From the NCBI RefSeq assembly GCF_004570345.1, contig NZ_SPQM01000037.1, positions 1 to 38,040 of the forward strand: 38,040 nt of DNA. Reading direction: 5' to 3'. The notes under the pieces are model-generated. The model did not search any database, was not told where the DNA came from, and was given only the letters and a program-made list of their open reading frames with translations. The number at the start of each line of letters is the position of its first letter. Position 1 is the first letter of the stretch. This stretch comes from Blastococcus sp. CT_GayMR20 (lineage in GTDB: Bacteria > Actinomycetota > Actinomycetes > Mycobacteriales > Geodermatophilaceae). Positions 14,845 through 23,188 of this stretch are shown in pieces. A program made the position numbers and the translations under genes.

Positions 14845-17147
14845 GCGCACCGACCACGCCTGGCGACGTCGAGCTGCTGATCGGCGGCATGACCTGCGCG
14901 TCGTGCGCAGCACGCGTCGAGAAGAAGCTCAACCGCATGGACGGCGTGACCGCCACGGTCAACTACGCGACGGAGAAGGCAAAGGTCAGCTTCCCGGCCG
15001 GCGTGACCCCGGACGACCTGATCGCCACCGTGGAGAAGACCGGGTACACCGCCAGCCTGCCCGCGCTGCCGTCAGCGGAGGACGAGGCGCCGGTGGACGA
15101 CCCCACCCGCTCCTTGCGACAGAGACTGCTCGTCTCCACGGCACTGGCCGTACCGGTCGTCGCGATGGCGATGGTCCCGGCGCTGCAGTTCGAGTACTGG
15201 CAGTGGCTCTCGCTGACGCTCGCCGCTCCGGTCGTCGTCTGGGGCGGGGCGCCCTTCCACCGGGCCGCCTGGACGAACCTGCGCCACGGCGCCGCGACGA
15301 TGGACACGCTCGTCTCCCTCGGCACGCTGGCCGCCTTCGGCTGGTCGCTGTACGCGCTGTTCCTGGGCACCGCCGGCGAGCCCGGCATGACGCACCCGTT
15401 CGAGCTGACCATCGCCCGCTCCGACGGCAGCGCCAACATCTACCTCGAGGCCGCCGCCGGGGTGACCGCGTTCATCCTGGCCGGCCGGTACGCCGAGGCC
15501 CGCTCCAAGCGACGGGCCGGTGCGGCGCTGCGGGCCCTGCTGGAGCTCGGCGCGAAGGACGTCTCGGTGCTGCGCGGCGGCGTCGAGCGGCGCATCCCCG
15601 TCGGCGACCTGGCGGTGGGCGAGCAGTTCGTCGTCCGCCCCGGCGAGAAGATCGCCGCCGACGGCGAGGTGACCGAGGGGGCGTCGGCCGTCGACGCCTC
15701 GATGCTGACCGGCGAGTCCGTGCCGGTCGAGGTCGGGCCCGGCGACACCGTCGCGGGTGCGACCGTCAACGCCGGCGGTCGGCTGGTCGTGCGGGCCACC
15801 CGGATCGGCGCGGAGACCCAGCTCGCCCAGATGGCCCGGCTGGTCGAGGAGGCGCAGAACGGCAAGGCCGAGGTGCAGCGGCTGGCCGACCGGATCTCCG
15901 GCGTGTTCGTGCCCGTCGTCCTCGTCCTGACCGTGGCCACTCTCGGCTTCTGGATCGGCACCGGCGCGGGCCTTCCCGCCGCCTTCACCGCGGCCGTCGC
16001 CGTCCTGATCATCGCCTGCCCGTGCGCACTGGGTCTGGCGACGCCGACCGCGCTCATGGTCGGCACCGGACGCGGGGCGCAGCTGGGCATCCTGATCAAG
16101 GGCCCCGAAGTCCTCGAGAGCACCCGCCGCGTCGACACCGTCGTCCTGGACAAGACCGGGACCGTCACCACCGGCCGGATGACCCTGATCGACGTCGTCC
16201 CGGCGCCGGGTGAGGACGACCACCGGGTGCTCCGCCTGGCAGGTGCGCTGGAGGCGGCCTCCGAACACCCGATCGCGCAGGCCGTGGCCCGGGCAGCGGC
16301 CGAGCACGGCCAGCTGTCCCCGGTCACCCTCTTCGCCAACGTCGAGGGGCTCGGGGTCACCGGCGTGGTCGACGGCGTCGAGGTGGTCGTCGGCCGGCGG
16401 CGACTGCTGGCCGAGCGGTCACTGCTCCTACCCGAGGCGCTGGACCGCGCCGCCACCGCCGCCGAGGACGCCGGCGGGACGGCGGTGGTCGTCGGCTGGG
16501 ACGGTGCCGCCCGCGGCGTCCTGGTCGTCGCCGACGCGGTGAAGCCGACGTCCGCAGAGGCCGTGCGGCAGCTGCGCGACCTGGGGCTCACCCCCGTCCT
16601 GCTCACCGGCGACAACGCCGCGGCCGCCCGGTCGGTCGCCGCACACGTAGGGATCGAGCAGGTGATCGCCGAGGTGCTGCCGCAGGAGAAGGCCGACGTC
16701 GTCCGCCGGCTGCAGGCCGAGGGCCGCACGGTCGCCATGGTCGGCGACGGCGTGAACGACGCCGCCGCCCTGGCGCAGGCCGACCTCGGGCTGGCCATGG
16801 GCACCGGCACGGACGTCGCCATCGAGGCCGCCGACCTCACGCTGGTGCGCGGCGACCTGCGGGTGGCGGCCGACGCGATCCGGCTGTCCCGTCGCACGCT
16901 GGCCACCATCAAGGGCAACCTGTTCTGGGCCTTCGCCTACAACGTGGCTGCGATCCCGCTGGCCGCCGCCGGCCTGCTCAACCCGATGATCGCCGGCGCC
17001 GCGATGGCGTTCAGCTCGGTGTTCGTGGTGACCAACAGCCTGCGGCTGCGCGGCTTCGCCCCCCTTCCGGGGAACCGGGACACGACGACGGCCGTCCCCG
17101 GCGGGCACCCCCGCGTCGACCGGGCTCCCGAGGACGCGCGAAGCTGA
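14841..17147 (+). CDS. copA: Copper-exporting P1B-type ATPase
   Basis: The 768-aa protein has one N-terminal HMA domain ('[12 protein letters not shown]', Cys19/Cys22), eight expected membrane helices, the actuator 'TGES', the transmembrane CPC motif (Cys393-Pro-Cys395) diagnostic for Cu+/Ag+ pumps, phosphorylated Asp437 in DKTGT, 'SEHPIAQAV' of the nucleotide domain and '[12 protein letters not shown]'. The final helices contain '[23 protein letters not shown]', with the N/Y residues of Cu+ pumps. It should export Cu(I) using ATP. It is translationally coupled to the upstream His-rich protein and falls under the CsoR operator. Confidence 0.97.
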   Translation: MSAPTTPGDVELLIGGMTCASCAARVEKKLNRMDGVTATVNYATEKAKVSFPAGVTPDDLIATVEKTGYTASLPALPSAEDEAPVDDPTRSLRQRLLVSTALAVPVVAMAMVPALQFEYWQWLSLTLAAPVVVWGGAPFHRAAWTNLRHGAATMDTLVSLGTLAAFGWSLYALFLGTAGEPGMTHPFELTIARSDGSANIYLEAAAGVTAFILAGRYAEARSKRRAGAALRALLELGAKDVSVLRGGVERRIPVGDLAVGEQFVVRPGEKIAADGEVTEGASAVDASMLTGESVPVEVGPGDTVAGATVNAGGRLVVRATRIGAETQLAQMARLVEEAQNGKAEVQRLADRISGVFVPVVLVLTVATLGFWIGTGAGLPAAFTAAVAVLIIACPCALGLATPTALMVGTGRGAQLGILIKGPEVLESTRRVDTVVLDKTGTVTTGRMTLIDVVPAPGEDDHRVLRLAGALEAASEHPIAQAVARAAAEHGQLSPVTLFANVEGLGVTGVVDGVEVVVGRRRLLAERSLLLPEALDRAATAAEDAGGTAVVVGWDGAARGVLVVADAVKPTSAEAVRQLRDLGLTPVLLTGDNAAAARSVAAHVGIEQVIAEVLPQEKADVVRRLQAEGRTVAMVGDGVNDAAALAQADLGLAMGTGTDVAIEAADLTLVRGDLRVAADAIRLSRRTLATIKGNLFWAFAYNVAAIPLAAAGLLNPMIAGAAMAFSSVFVVTNSLRLRGFAPLPGNRDTTTAVPGGHPRVDRAPEDARS

Positions 17148-17152
17148 CCTGC

Positions 17153-17494
17153 GTGATCCTCACCCGCCTGTTCGCCACGCTCGGACTCGCCTGGGGTGCC
17201 GCCCTGCTGAGCCGGCCCCGGCAGGTCCTCGACGCCCTGGCCCCGGAGTTCCCCGCCGACCGCGCGTGGCTCGCGCGGGTGCTCGGTGCCCGGCAGGTCG
17301 CCCAGTACGCGGTCGTCCTGGTGGCCCCGACGCCGGCGGTCGTCCGGGTCGCGTCGGCCGTCGAGCTGGCGCACGCGGCGAGCATGGTGCCCGTCCTGCG
17401 TCTCCCCCGCTACCGCCGCGCGGCCTCGATCAGCGGTGCCGTCGCGGCGGCGTCGGCCGTCGTGCTCGCGGTGGTGCGGTCCGTCCGGGACTGA
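17153..17494 (+). CDS. Small hydrophobic protein of unknown function
   Basis: The 113-aa protein from GTG 17153, 5 bases after the copA stop, has three or so hydrophobic segments: 'LFATLGLAWGAALL', 'VAQYAVVLVAPTPAVVRVASAVELAHAASMVP', and 'AASISGAVAAASAVVLAVV'. No motif is recognised. The close spacing suggests co-transcription with copA, but similar proteins may occur elsewhere without copper genes. There is no visible metal-binding cluster. Confidence 0.7.
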   Translation: MILTRLFATLGLAWGAALLSRPRQVLDALAPEFPADRAWLARVLGARQVAQYAVVLVAPTPAVVRVASAVELAHAASMVPVLRLPRYRRAASISGAVAAASAVVLAVVRSVRD

Positions 17495-17553
17495 CGTCGG
17501 GGCGAGGCCCGGAAGCGTCGGAATCGTCGGACCGATGGGCCAGGGTGTCGGGC

Positions 17554-18105
17554 ATGGACGCTTCCTTCACCGGCCACGTCTTCCTCGGCATGAGCGTCGA
17601 CGGATTCATCGCCCGCCTCGACGGTGACATCGAGTGGCTCACCGGCGGGGCCGACGCCAATTCCGGACCGGACGACGGGGCCGGCGGCGACTTCGGCTTC
17701 ACGGAGTTCGTCTCCGGCATCGACGCGCTCGTCATGGGCCGCGCGACCTACGACGTCATCGCGCCGTTCGACGAGTGGCCCTACCAGGGGAAGCCGGTGC
17801 ACGTGCTGAGCACGACGCTGACGCCCGGCGCCGACCCCCGGATGACCGTGCACCGCTCGTTCGACGAGGCACTCGACGCGATCACGGCCGCCGGGTACCG
17901 GCGGGTGTACGTCGACGGCGGCCGCACGGTGCACCAGTTCCTGCGGGCCGGGCTGATCGCCGACCTGACCCTGTCCCGCGTGCCGGTGCTGATCGGCACC
18001 GGGCACACGCCGTTCGGTGAGCTGGACGCCGACATCCCGCTCGAGCACGTCGCCACGCGCACCTTCCCCGGCGGCATGGTGCAGAGCACCTGGCGGGTGC
18101 GCTGA
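17554..18105 (+). CDS. Dihydrofolate reductase / RibD C-terminal family protein
   Basis: The 183-aa protein fits the RibD_C/DHFR-like fold: 'HVFLGMSVDGFIARLDGDIEWL' at the start, 'IDALVMGRATYDVIAPF' (the conserved G-R-x-T/N-Y), 'KPVHVLSTTL', 'VYVDGGRTVHQFLRAGLIADLTLSRVPVLIGTGHTPFG', and a closing 'VQSTWRVR'. Members bind NADPH and reduce unknown pterin- or pyrimidine-like substrates; this one is unlikely to be the housekeeping folate enzyme. ATG 17554 fits the family start. The 60 bases before it contain no strong ribosome site. It converges on the YiiX-like gene with only one base between stops. Confidence 0.85.
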   Translation: MDASFTGHVFLGMSVDGFIARLDGDIEWLTGGADANSGPDDGAGGDFGFTEFVSGIDALVMGRATYDVIAPFDEWPYQGKPVHVLSTTLTPGADPRMTVHRSFDEALDAITAAGYRRVYVDGGRTVHQFLRAGLIADLTLSRVPVLIGTGHTPFGELDADIPLEHVATRTFPGGMVQSTWRVR

Positions 18106-18106
18106 C

Positions 18107-18739
18107 TCAGTCGGCCACGGGCACGTCGACCGGGATCTCGTCGCCGAGCCGGGCACCCTGCAGCAGCTCGAGGTCGTCACCGGACCAGAAGCTGCCCGGG
18201 TCGTAGGCGTTGAGCGGCCGGTCCCCCGGCAGCAGTCCCATCGCGGTGTAGGTGGCGGCCACGAGCTCGGCGCAGAACACCGTCTCGGCCGCGGTCTGCC
18301 GCCGCAGCCGGCCGTTGACCCACCCGCGCACCAGACCGCGCGTGGTCGGGAAGGGCCGGCCGTCCAAGCGCGCGATGGTGCGCAGGACGGCGTCCTCCAT
18401 CTCCGGGGTCACGCCGCCGTCGTCGGCCGGGCCGACGAGCTGGCGCAGCCACGCGCGCTGGCCGTAGCGGCGGCGCCAGGTGGTGACGGCGTCGCGCAGG
18501 TCGTGCAGCTGGACGCCGCGCTGGTGCTCGCCGGTCCACGCGTCGGGCAGCGACCGCCCGAGCTCGGCGTGCCAGAGCAGCGGCGGCATGTCCTCGAGGA
18601 CGACGGCCATGCCCACGTGGTTGACCGGCGCGTTGGTCACCGCGCGGATGGCGCGGTCGGCGATGGAGGCGCCGCGGAACACCCACACGTCGCCGGTGCG
18701 GGTGAGGTCGACCGCGTCATCCAGGGAGAGCTCGGGCAC
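18107..18739 (-). CDS. YiiX/YebB-like permuted NlpC/P60 (papain-fold) protein
   Basis: The 210-aa protein opens with 'TRTGDVWVFRGASI', then a 'NAPVNHVGMAVVLED' segment with His41 and a late 'ETVFCAELVAATYTAMG' with Cys156. This His-before-Cys order is that of the circularly permuted NlpC/P60 (YiiX/LRAT-like) cysteine hydrolases. They cleave amide or acyl bonds in peptides or lipids. No signal peptide or membrane helix is seen. GTG 18739 is only 20 bases from the divergent GTG at 18760. The function is unproven; the fold call rests on these two motifs. Confidence 0.7.
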   Translation of the reverse strand: MPELSLDDAVDLTRTGDVWVFRGASIADRAIRAVTNAPVNHVGMAVVLEDMPPLLWHAELGRSLPDAWTGEHQRGVQLHDLRDAVTTWRRRYGQRAWLRQLVGPADDGGVTPEMEDAVLRTIARLDGRPFPTTRGLVRGWVNGRLRRQTAAETVFCAELVAATYTAMGLLPGDRPLNAYDPGSFWSGDDLELLQGARLGDEIPVDVPVAD

Positions 18740-18746
18740 GGGGCAG

Positions 18747-18753
18747 TACGTTA
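18747..18753. promoter_or_regulatory. Candidate bidirectional promoter with overlapping -10 elements
   Basis: TACGTTA reads as -10 TACGTT on the plus strand (18747-18752, 7 bases before GTG 18760) and TAACGT on the minus strand (18753-18748, 8 bases before GTG 18739). Only 20 bases separate the two divergent start codons. Confidence 0.45.
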
Positions 18754-18759
18754 CGGACC

Positions 18760-18987
18760 GTGCGCCTCTGGAAGCTCCTCGGACTGGCCGGCATCGCAGG
18801 TGTCGCCGCAGGTGGTGCGGTGCTGGTCCGCAACGAGCGGCAGCGCCGCGCCTACACGCCGGACGACGTCCGCAGCCGGCTGCACGAGCGGCACGCCACG
18901 CTCGCCGAGGTGCCCGAACCGGCGACGGCCGCCGAGCTGACCGCCGGCCGCACCCACCGCCTGGCCCGGTTGCTCCGCCGCCGCTGA
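18760..18987 (+). CDS. Small single-pass membrane protein
   Basis: The 75-aa protein starts at GTG 18760 with one membrane helix ('LLGLAGIAGVAAGGAVLV', residues 6-23). A basic cytoplasmic tail follows, 'RNERQRRAYTPDDVRSRLHERHATL', with Arg-rich 'RTHRLARLLRRR' at the end. No family is recognised. Similar short proteins are usual in actinobacteria. It lacks a Shine-Dalgarno sequence, which fits a leaderless transcript from the shared divergent promoter. Confidence 0.7.
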   Translation: MRLWKLLGLAGIAGVAAGGAVLVRNERQRRAYTPDDVRSRLHERHATLAEVPEPATAAELTAGRTHRLARLLRRR

Positions 18988-19025
18988 GCGGTCAGGCGGC
19001 CGGCGGCGGGCGCCTCGTCGGCCCG

Positions 19026-20387
19026 TCAGCGGGACGAGTGGTCCGGGACGAGGACCTGCAGGTCGCGCACGTAGACCCCGGTGCCGTGCCCGAAGCCGGA
19101 CACGACCGGCTGCAGGCGCCCGCCCACCGTCGCGACCGCCCGGTCGAGCAGCGTGCGCGGCTGCGGCACCCGGACCCGCTCACCGGAGACGGTGAGCACC
19201 AGGAAGGCGGCGACCACGGACAGGACGGCGACCGATCCGACCGCGACCGGCAGACCGGCGGAGTCGGCGAGCAGCCCGATCGCCGGCGGGCCGCCGAGCA
19301 GCCCGGTGTAGCCCACCGTGGTGGCCAGCGCGATGCCCCGCGCGCCGCCGAGGAGCCCCGCCCGCCCGATCGCCAGCGGGAAGACGTTGGCCAGCCCGAG
19401 CCCCACGACCACGAAGCCGGCCAGCGCGACGCCCAGGGACGACGTCGTCACGGCCGCGAGGGCACCCGCCGCGGCGAGCAGCGCCCCGCCGACCAGCAGC
19501 CGGCGCTCCCCCATCACCTCGAGCAGCCGCCCACCGGCCAGCCGGCCCCCCGCCATGGCGAGGGAGAAGCCGGCGTACCCGGCGGCGGCAACGGTCGCCG
19601 GCGCGGCGAGCTGCTCGCGGAGCAGCAGCGCACCCCAGTCCGTCAGCGCGCCCTCGCCGAACGCGGTGCACCCGGCGATGGCCCCGAGGACGACGAGCAC
19701 GGCGGTCGGCCGGCGGCCCTCCTCCCCCGGACCCGGGGACGGGCTCGCCGAGCCCGTGCGACCGGCGCCCAGGAGGGTCGGCAGCGCCCACGCGCTGACG
19801 AACAGACCGGCCGCGGCGACCAGCGACAGGTGACCGGCCACGCCGAGCACCGGGGACAGGGCGCCCCCGACCAGCGCCCCGGCGAGCCCACCGAGGCTGA
19901 AGCCGGCGTGCAGCCCCGACAGGATCGGCCGGCCGACGCTCGCCTCCACCTGCACACCGAGGGAGTTCGCGGCGACGTTCACCATGCCGGTGGCGGCGCC
20001 GAACACGAACAGCGCGACGCACAGCCCCGCGACCGTGGACACCAGACCCGGCAGCAGGGCGCCGGCCGACACCGCGGCGGCCGCGGCGGCGCACACCGGC
20101 CCGGCGCCGAAGCGTGCGCACCAGGACCCGGTGAAGCGCATGCAGACCAGGGCGCCGAGGGACAGGCACAGCAGCGCGATGCCCAGCGTGCTGTGGCCGG
20201 CGCCGACGGCGCTCGCGACGTCGGGCACCCGGGCGGCCCAGCTGCCGAACACGGCACCGTCGAGCACGAAGAGCGCGGTGACGACGGCGCGCAGACGGGC
20301 GACGGACGGCGGGGGCACGGCACCGGCGGACCGGACGAGTCCGGCGACGGGCATGCGGGCACGTCGAACAGACGGCAGGACGGACAC
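19026..20387 (-). CDS. MFS transporter
   Basis: The 453-aa protein has about 12 hydrophobic segments. It resembles the FucP/YbjJ-like group of MFS proteins ('FVLDGAVFGSWAARVPDVASAVGAGHSTLGIALLCLSLGALVCM', 'NVAANSLGVQVEASVGRPILSGLHAGFSLGGLAGALVGG', 'GEGALTDWGALLL'). The substrate is unknown; this group includes sugar and small-molecule carriers. GTG 20387 is chosen because GAGAGG lies 7 bases before it. ATG 20354 lacks any ribosome site. That GAGAGG is the 3' arm of a strong hairpin (20395-20434), so translation is probably regulated. The SDR gene lies upstream in the same direction, 199 bases away. Confidence 0.9.
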   Translation of the reverse strand: MSVLPSVRRARMPVAGLVRSAGAVPPPSVARLRAVVTALFVLDGAVFGSWAARVPDVASAVGAGHSTLGIALLCLSLGALVCMRFTGSWCARFGAGPVCAAAAAAVSAGALLPGLVSTVAGLCVALFVFGAATGMVNVAANSLGVQVEASVGRPILSGLHAGFSLGGLAGALVGGALSPVLGVAGHLSLVAAAGLFVSAWALPTLLGAGRTGSASPSPGPGEEGRRPTAVLVVLGAIAGCTAFGEGALTDWGALLLREQLAAPATVAAAGYAGFSLAMAGGRLAGGRLLEVMGERRLLVGGALLAAAGALAAVTTSSLGVALAGFVVVGLGLANVFPLAIGRAGLLGGARGIALATTVGYTGLLGGPPAIGLLADSAGLPVAVGSVAVLSVVAAFLVLTVSGERVRVPQPRTLLDRAVATVGGRLQPVVSGFGHGTGVYVRDLQVLVPDHSSR

Positions 20388-20394
20388 GGGCAGA

Positions 20395-20434
20395 CCTCTC
20401 GGAGACGACGCCGGCCACTCGCGTCGTCGAGAGG
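20395..20434 (-). promoter_or_regulatory. RBS-sequestering hairpin in the MFS leader
   Basis: On the minus strand, CCTCTC followed by GACGACG pairs with CGTCGTC and then GAGAGG: 13 bp, an 11-base loop and a 3-base TCC bulge. GAGAGG is the ribosome site of GTG 20387. A competing 6-bp stem, GGCCAC with GTGGCC (upstream bases with the loop), would break it and free the site. The gap 20388-20586 holds nothing else I recognise. Confidence 0.6.
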
Positions 20435-20586
20435 TGGCCACAGGGACGGGGAAGAGCACACGACCTCGGGCACCCGCATCCCACGGTGTCAGGCATCGCA
20501 GCCACCCGCTCGCTCCCGCGCCTGCTGATGTCGTGAGTCCGGCCACGCCCCCTGTCAGGTCTTGACCAGGGCCGATGCCGCGCTCG

Positions 20587-21486
20587 TCAGATGCTGCGCC
20601 AGCGCCCCTCGGTGGCGTTCCCCGCCGGCCTGGACTCGAACACGTTGCCCTCGGTCGGAGGGACGTCGTCGCTCGCGATCGCCATGCGCTGCAGGAGGGG
20701 CCCGACGAGGACGTCGAAGGCTCCGGGCACGAGCCGGAAGGCCGCCGTGATCAGCGGGTTGAACAGCCCCGCCTGCACCACCCGGCGCGGCTTGTCCATG
20801 GTGGACAGCACCGCCCGCGCCACCCGCTGCGGCGAGTACACCGGCGGCGGCGGGCGGCCCGTGCTGCCGGTCCACGAGGCCGCCTGGAAGTAGATCGGGG
20901 TGTCCACGCCACCCGGCTGGACGGCGGAGACCGAGATGCCCGGCTCGTCGCGGGTCTCCTGCTGCAGCACCCGGATGAGCCCGAGCTGCCCCCACTTCGC
21001 CGTCACGTAGCTGCCGAGGAGCGGCGTCGCGATGGTGCCCAGCAGCGAGTTGACGATGACGAGGTGGCCGGCCTTCTGCCTGCGGAAGACCGGCAGCACG
21101 GTCCGGGCGACGGTCGCGGTGCCATGGACCGCGACGTCGACGACCCGCTCGTAGACCTCCTTCGGCACGTCCTCGATCCGGCCGTAGGCCATCACCTGCG
21201 CCGCATGCACGACGACGTCCAGGCTGCCGAAGCGCTCGACGGTCGCCTCGACGGCGCCCCGGAAGGCGTCCTCGTCGGTCACGTCGGCCGGGCAGACGAC
21301 GACCGCCTCGGCACCGGCGGCGCGGGCCTCCGCGGCGGCCTCCTCGAGGGACTCGCTCCCGCGGGAGACGAGGACCAGGCGCGCGCCGCGACCGGCCAGC
21401 TCGATCGCGGTCGCGCGACCGATGCCGCTCGAGGCCCCGGTGACGAGCACGGTCTGCGGGGTGGACGGGTCGGTGGGGGTCGGCAC
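20587..21486 (-). CDS. SDR family oxidoreductase
   Basis: The 299-aa classical short-chain dehydrogenase has the NAD(P)-binding 'TGASSGIG' (residues 16-23), 'VVCPADVTDEDA', catalytic Ser147, Tyr160 and Lys164 ('SYVTAK') and 'VSAVQPGGVDTPIYF'. The usual NNAG motif is altered to HAAQ. Arg41 in 'LVSRGSE' suggests NADP preference. The C-terminal 70 residues, including 'PGAFDVLVGPLLQRMAIASDDV', are longer than the core SDR. GAGGAG precedes GTG 21486. The substrate is unknown. It precedes the MFS gene on the same strand. Confidence 0.92.
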   Translation of the reverse strand: MPTPTDPSTPQTVLVTGASSGIGRATAIELAGRGARLVLVSRGSESLEEAAAEARAAGAEAVVVCPADVTDEDAFRGAVEATVERFGSLDVVVHAAQVMAYGRIEDVPKEVYERVVDVAVHGTATVARTVLPVFRRQKAGHLVIVNSLLGTIATPLLGSYVTAKWGQLGLIRVLQQETRDEPGISVSAVQPGGVDTPIYFQAASWTGSTGRPPPPVYSPQRVARAVLSTMDKPRRVVQAGLFNPLITAAFRLVPGAFDVLVGPLLQRMAIASDDVPPTEGNVFESRPAGNATEGRWRSI

Positions 21487-21593
21487 GAAGTCAGCTCCTC
21501 GGGGCGGGGCGGGGCGGACCGTCGGTTCCCTCCGCCTCCGCTCGGCGTCCGTTGCCCGCTACCCGGCGGTGCACGACCTCATGCGGACCGTCG

Positions 21594-22007
21594 TCATCCG
21601 GGGGGCGTGGCATCCGCCTCGTCGAGACGCTGCCACAGCCAGCCGGGCCCGGTGACCGGCGTACCGGCCGGCAGCCGCGCCCGCAGTCCGCGATCGGCCG
21701 TCACCACCAGCAGCGCCTGGCACGCGGCGACCCGGCGGCGGGCCTCCTCCGCCAGGACGTCGTCCCCGCTGCCCGGCGCCCGCACGACGGTCACGCCCTT
21801 CGGCGCTGCGACGTCCCGCGCCCGTCCCTCCACGACGGCGACGACCTCGCCGCAGGTGAGGTCGGCACCGTCCGGGCCCGTCAGCCGGCGGCCGGGCAGA
21901 CCGGCGAGCCGGGTCAGCAGCCGGGTCGCGGCGCCCGCGCGGTCGCGCCACCACCCGTCCGGCCGCGCGCCGACGACGTTCGCCGCGTCCACCAGCAGCA
22001 CCGTCAT
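21594..22007 (-). CDS. PIN/NYN-like domain protein (putative nuclease fold)
   Basis: The 137-aa protein starts 'MTVLLVDAANVVGARPDGWWRDRAGAA'. The Asp of 'VDAANV', 'GSGDDVLAEEA' and 'VVTADRGLRARL' occupy the positions of the acidic cluster in PIN/NYN ribonuclease folds. The size fits a single domain. Similar actinobacterial proteins are often left as hypothetical. No partner antitoxin gene is adjacent, so it is unlikely to be a VapC-type toxin. GGGGGA lies just before ATG 22007. Activity is unproven. Confidence 0.65.
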   Translation of the reverse strand: MTVLLVDAANVVGARPDGWWRDRAGAATRLLTRLAGLPGRRLTGPDGADLTCGEVVAVVEGRARDVAAPKGVTVVRAPGSGDDVLAEEARRRVAACQALLVVTADRGLRARLPAGTPVTGPGWLWQRLDEADATPPG

Positions 22008-22041
22008 CTGTCCCCCGTCCGGGCGATCACCCGCCGCTGCC

Positions 22042-22066
22042 GTTTGTCCGGGAGCGCTCCGGGCAC
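22042..22066 (+). promoter_or_regulatory. Possible general-stress (SigB/SigF-type) promoter
   Basis: GTTT (22042-22045), a 15-base spacer and GGGCAC (22061-22066) is one base off the actinobacterial stress pattern GNNT-N14-16-GGGTAY. The spacer includes the palindrome GGAGCGCTCC. It would drive the membrane gene at 22114. Weak evidence. Confidence 0.25.
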
Positions 22067-22113
22067 CTCAGTCAACCTGCAGGGGGATCCATCCCGCTCG
22101 AAGGAGGCCCACC

Positions 22114-22740
22114 ATGGTCGGCAACGACCACACGCACCGCGACGACACGGTCGCCATGCGGACCGACGGCGCGTCCGCGACCCGTGGCACGGCCCGCGAC
22201 GCCGTCACCGCCCAGCGCGCCCGCTTCGGCGGCATCAAGTGGGGCGCGGCGTTCTTCGGCTGGCTCTCGGCCAACGGGCTGGCGGTCATCCTCATCGCGC
22301 TGCTGTCGGCCGCCGGGGTCGCCTTCGGGCTGGCCGAGAACGTCGACACCGCCGACGAGGCCGCCCAGCAGGCGGAGACCATCGGGATCGGCGGCGGCAT
22401 CGCCGTCCTCGTCGTCCTCTTCCTCGCCTACCTGGCCGGGGGTTACGTCGCCGGACGCATGTCCCGGTTCGACGGCGCCCGGCAGGGCGTCGCCGTGTGG
22501 GTCATCGGGCTGCTGGTCGTGCTGGTGCTCGCGGTGGCCGGGTACCTCGTCGGCAACGAGTACAACGTCCTCCAGCAGCTGAACCTGCCACGGATCCCGA
22601 TCGACGAGGGCACCGCGACCACGGCCGGGATCGTCACGCTGGTCGCGATCCTGCTGGTCACCCTGCTCGGCGCCGTCCTCGGCGGCAAGCTCGGCGAGCG
22701 CTTCCACCGCAAGGTGGACCGGGCGGGCTTCGACGTCTGA
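22114..22740 (+). CDS. Four-helix membrane protein of unknown function
   Basis: The 208-aa protein has a polar, Arg/Asp-rich N-terminus of 38 residues and then four hydrophobic segments: 'FFGWLSANGLAVILIALLSAAGVAFGL', 'IGGGIAVLVVLFLAYLAGGYVAG', 'GVAVWVIGLLVVLVLAVAGYLVG', and 'IVTLVAILLVTLLGAVLGGKLG'. Glycine zippers (G-x3-G) near the ends suggest tight helix packing, as in small channel-like or stress-induced proteins. AAGGAGG precedes ATG 22114, giving the strongest ribosome site in this area and high expected expression. No named family is recognised with confidence. Confidence 0.8.
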   Translation: MVGNDHTHRDDTVAMRTDGASATRGTARDAVTAQRARFGGIKWGAAFFGWLSANGLAVILIALLSAAGVAFGLAENVDTADEAAQQAETIGIGGGIAVLVVLFLAYLAGGYVAGRMSRFDGARQGVAVWVIGLLVVLVLAVAGYLVGNEYNVLQQLNLPRIPIDEGTATTAGIVTLVAILLVTLLGAVLGGKLGERFHRKVDRAGFDV

Positions 22741-22821
22741 AAGAGGACCCCGTCCTCCCTACCCCTCGCAGGCTCGGGGCGGTGCCCTGGACGGGGCCTG
22801 TCGCGGGCAGGGGTCCGCTTC

Positions 22822-22827
22822 TACGCT
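22822..22827 (+). promoter_or_regulatory. Putative -10 element, leaderless start of the DUF2277 gene
   Basis: TACGCT ends 6 bases before ATG 22834, and there is no Shine-Dalgarno sequence. This is the TANNNT spacing of leaderless actinobacterial promoters. Confidence 0.4.
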
Positions 22828-22833
22828 GCCCGC

Positions 22834-23103
22834 ATGTGCCGGAACATCCGACCGCTGTCCAACTTCGAGCCGCCCGCGACGGACGACGAGATCCAGGCCG
22901 CGGCCCTGCAGTTCGTCCGCAAGATCAGTGGCACCACCAAGCCGTCGCGGGCCAACGAGGAGGTCTTCGCGCGGGCCGTCGACGAGGTCGCCGCAGCCTC
23001 CACCCGGCTGCTCGACGCGCTGGTCACCACCGCGCCGCCGAAGGACCGGGAGATCGAGGCCGCGAAGGCCCGCGAGCGCGCCGCGCTGCGTTACGGCACC
23101 TGA
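22834..23103 (+). CDS. DUF2277 family protein
   Basis: The 89-aa protein begins with the very conserved DUF2277 opening 'MCRNIRPLSNFEPPATDDEI', then 'AALQFVRKISGTTKPSRANEEVFARAVDEVA', and ends 'REIEAAKARERAALRYGT'. The family is widespread, mostly helical and without known function. The Cys at position 2 followed by R-N-I-R is its hallmark. It has its own likely leaderless promoter and stands alone. Confidence 0.92.
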   Translation: MCRNIRPLSNFEPPATDDEIQAAALQFVRKISGTTKPSRANEEVFARAVDEVAAASTRLLDALVTTAPPKDREIEAAKARERAALRYGT

Positions 23104-23188
23104 CCGTCGGTTTGATTGCGCACAACCCGCATGACGACGGCGGCGACGGGTAGGCACTGACGACCCCCCGTCAAGCCAGGAGTCCGTC

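Noticed and set aside
15072..16918. Long minus-strand open frames opposite copA
   Set aside because: The plus strand encodes a complete P-type ATPase with all motifs; the opposing frames are Ser/Thr/Arg-rich shadows.
18480..20528. 682-residue plus-strand open frame opposite the MFS gene
   Set aside because: It overlaps two minus-strand genes and has the low-complexity composition of antisense frames in GC-rich DNA.
20388..20586. Known riboswitch (cobalamin, TPP, SAM, glycine, fluoride, ykkC types) before the MFS gene
   Set aside because: None of the conserved cores I know is present; only the hairpin switch is supported.
21594..22007. Toxin of a VapBC-type toxin-antitoxin pair
   Set aside because: No small antitoxin gene is adjacent and the sequence is closer to NYN-like than to VapC proteins.
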